This document shows positions 62,386-64,000 of a stretch of DNA of 64,000 bases, one piece after another. Position numbers and translations under genes: made by a program. How positions within the stretch are numbered: position 1 is the first letter of the stretch; the number at the start of each line of letters is the position of its first letter. The notes below the pieces were generated by a model. The model was not told the origin of the DNA. It saw only the letters and a list, made by a program, of their open reading frames with translations, and did not search any database. This DNA is from Bdellovibrio sp. SKB1291214 (GTDB lineage: Bacteria > Bdellovibrionota > Bdellovibrionia > Bdellovibrionales > Bdellovibrionaceae): positions 2,976,001-3,040,000 of the forward strand of contig NZ_CP106855.1 of assembly GCF_002209355.2 (NCBI RefSeq), written 5' to 3'.

Positions 62386-64000
62386 TTGAACCATCAAAGA
62401 ACGTTTCATCAGCGATTGTTAAAGTCGCAACGAGGCTCCGTGCTGCTCTTGTCTGTTTTGGCAGGCATAGTGATCAGTATTATGTTCTTTGCTTCGATCG
62501 GCTATATTGAAACGCAAGCCAAGGTTATGGAAAAAGCCGCGGTCAAGTCAGACCGTCGCGTGGTGATGGACGGTCTTTATGCTTACACGGTAAACGCTAT
62601 TAAACAGAGCTGGTGTTTAACCGAGACTTGGGTTGAGGATCAAAACTGTTCGTTAACTCACGACAGAAACACTGTCCGCTTGAGTTTATCTGATGAGGCT
62701 CTATTATTTATCCGCAACTCTGGCACCCCAGCTGCAACTCCGATTACAGCAACACGCCTCTCTTCTATGGGAACAACTATTATTTTGAGTTCGTTGCCGC
62801 CATCTCATCCGCTGTATTCTATCGTGTCTCCTTTGGCTGGAGATTACTCAACGCTGAAATTTACAATTGAACGCGACTCTTCGGCGATCTCCGCGGTTAG
62901 GGGTCGCGAAGTTCCCATAAAGATTACAATCTTTCTACAACATAAATCCAATACAGAATTTGATCAGACTTTGGTTTCTCGAAACATCATATATCCACGC
63001 GAACTCAGTTATTTCGGACTGATCCTTCCAAACAATCTGAGTCTCGCTTCCGGAAGCGATAATCCGCAAAAAGGCGATGTTAATTTCCCAAATATTGATG
63101 TACCAGCTGGAAGCGGTCTGCGTTTTGAAAGTCCGGTCTTTATCAATGGGGATCTTCGTCTCCCAAATAGCTCTTTCACAACTCCGATGAACAACGTTAC
63201 ATTCGTCGATAAAATCTTTTTAGCTGGCGTCGTCAGAATGGATGGCATGCAAGACGAAAATAAGTACATGGTGAAAACCGCGGGCGGTAAAGGCTACATG
63301 TACAATTACGAAATGCCGAACTTTGCAGGGCTGATGAATGGCTTTGAGATCGATCCCGCTCCAGATAAAGGTTTAAAGTATTTATTTAATCTTGGAGTTA
63401 CAGGTGATTCAGGCTACGACGCTCTTGCGCAGTGCCGCGATCGTTTGATGGCATCCTATCAACTATCTATCACGGACGACGCTCAGCTCTGGATCAGACC
63501 TGTTAAAAAAGAATCAAATAAAGTATCCGTGCAACTGAACTTGGGAAATACCGACAATTTTGTCGAGCAAGATATCGATGGTTATAAGACCACGACCACG
63601 GTTCCAAATATAACTGGTCCCGCTGCGGTCCCATCGAATGTCGCGGGTCAACCTGTGATGAAAGTTCAGGCCTATTACAATGGCCTGCAGGCGCCGGGTA
63701 CGCCGACCCGTGGTTCTTATTCTTCAGAATTTTACGTTTACAGAACCGGAACGACGACCGTCTATCCGACCGGAAACTCCGGCGGTGGCTCCATTGTTTT
63801 CCAAGCGACACCAAATGAAATCGGCAGTCGCGTGCAATACAACCAAGTTAATTTGGATATAACTTTTAATTCTCTGAACCTTGGACCTTACATCGCAGAA
63901 AATGGAAACGTCCTGACCTATCCTTCAGTTAAGTTTGTGTTTGAAGCCTATGACTACGGCTACAATGCCGGTGTGAACTTACGTAAATCGACGGCAAAAT
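62386..64000 (+). CDS. Giant pilus-associated protein, paralogue of the 37.6-40.6 kb gene, cut by window edge
   Basis: The frame stays open from TTG 62386 (AGGGGA six bases upstream; an in-frame ATG at 62368 is an alternative) to the edge, at least 538 residues. N-terminus NHQRTFHQRLLKSQRG then SVLLLSVLAGIVISIMFFAS, a prepilin-like leader and helix without Glu at +5. The protein shares with the giant PilX-like protein the segments YPRELSYFGLILPNNL (there YPRELGSFALVLPGDL) and FESPVFINGDLRL (there FKSPVFVNGNIYL), at comparable places. It is therefore a diverged paralogue, probably the first gene of a second pseudopilin-type set beyond the edge. Confidence 0.78.
   Translation, partial: MNHQRTFHQRLLKSQRGSVLLLSVLAGIVISIMFFASIGYIETQAKVMEKAAVKSDRRVVMDGLYAYTVNAIKQSWCLTETWVEDQNCSLTHDRNTVRLSLSDEALLFIRNSGTPAATPITATRLSSMGTTIILSSLPPSHPLYSIVSPLAGDYSTLKFTIERDSSAISAVRGREVPIKITIFLQHKSNTEFDQTLVSRNIIYPRELSYFGLILPNNLSLASGSDNPQKGDVNFPNIDVPAGSGLRFESPVFINGDLRLPNSSFTTPMNNVTFVDKIFLAGVVRMDGMQDENKYMVKTAGGKGYMYNYEMPNFAGLMNGFEIDPAPDKGLKYLFNLGVTGDSGYDALAQCRDRLMASYQLSITDDAQLWIRPVKKESNKVSVQLNLGNTDNFVEQDIDGYKTTTTVPNITGPAAVPSNVAGQPVMKVQAYYNGLQAPGTPTRGSYSSEFYVYRTGTTTVYPTGNSGGGSIVFQATPNEIGSRVQYNQVNLDITFNSLNLGPYIAENGNVLTYPSVKFVFEAYDYGYNAGVNLRKSTAK

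Overview
The window looks like a chromosome segment from a predatory-type bacterium of the Bdellovibrionota, most likely Bdellovibrio or a close relative. This is judged from gene content (queA-tgt-yajC-secD-secF-recJ-queC block, fatty acid cis/trans isomerase, pilin-like operons with very large secreted partners, many small secreted orphans), moderate G+C and the general protein style. No rRNA gene is present to confirm it, so the taxonomic call is inference. No tRNA, CRISPR array, insertion sequence or phage gene was found, and no gene-free stretch exceeds about 210 bases.

Left part (1-16.2 kb): a surface polysaccharide locus. It holds two glycosyltransferases, a tandem pair of acyltransferase-3 membrane enzymes (one broken by a single-base frameshift), a WavE-like protein, a Wzx-type flippase, an O-antigen ligase/polymerase, RmlA and RmlB, a polyprenyl-type GT2, and an SDR resembling CDP-glucose 4,6-dehydratase in which the catalytic tyrosine is alanine. 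In the middle is a tight five-gene cassette (nucleotidyltransferase, GDPD-like phosphodiesterase, HAD phosphatase, second nucleotidyltransferase, cupin) that looks like a dedicated route to an unusual nucleotide-activated phospho-building block. Next comes a translationally coupled three-gene module (16.25-19.16 kb) resembling an NfrA/NfrB exopolysaccharide synthesis and export system.

Middle part (19.4-34.8 kb): a small zinc-ribbon membrane protein, a long palindromic element, the high-affinity phosphate transporter pstSCAB without an adjacent phoU, a divergent PAS histidine kinase, a histidine phosphatase, an EI24-like membrane protein, a Fur-family regulator, a periplasmic haem-containing fatty acid cis/trans isomerase with a divergent acidic orphan, a TIGR01777-SRPBCC fusion next to photolyase, an ABC1 kinase and a TlpA-like thioredoxin.

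Right part (34.8-64 kb): a pseudopilin operon (PilW-like, PilV-like and a 1016-residue PilX-like protein with coiled coils and a Thr/Ala/Pro linker) ending in a secreted calcium-binding protein; a CDF zinc transporter; haem A synthase; a LON-domain protein; DCC and Nudix proteins; a Na/Pi cotransporter; a four-domain REC/PilZ-like protein whose receiver domains lack the phospho-acceptor aspartate; a large DUF3857/transglutaminase/TPR protein; DUF366, queC, recJ, secF, secD, yajC, tgt and queA; several secreted orphans; and, running off the right edge, a previously unannotated paralogue of the giant PilX-like protein. The strongest candidates for something new are the NfrAB-like three-gene module, the five-gene nucleotidyl/GDPD/HAD/cupin cassette, and the pair of giant pilus-associated proteins.
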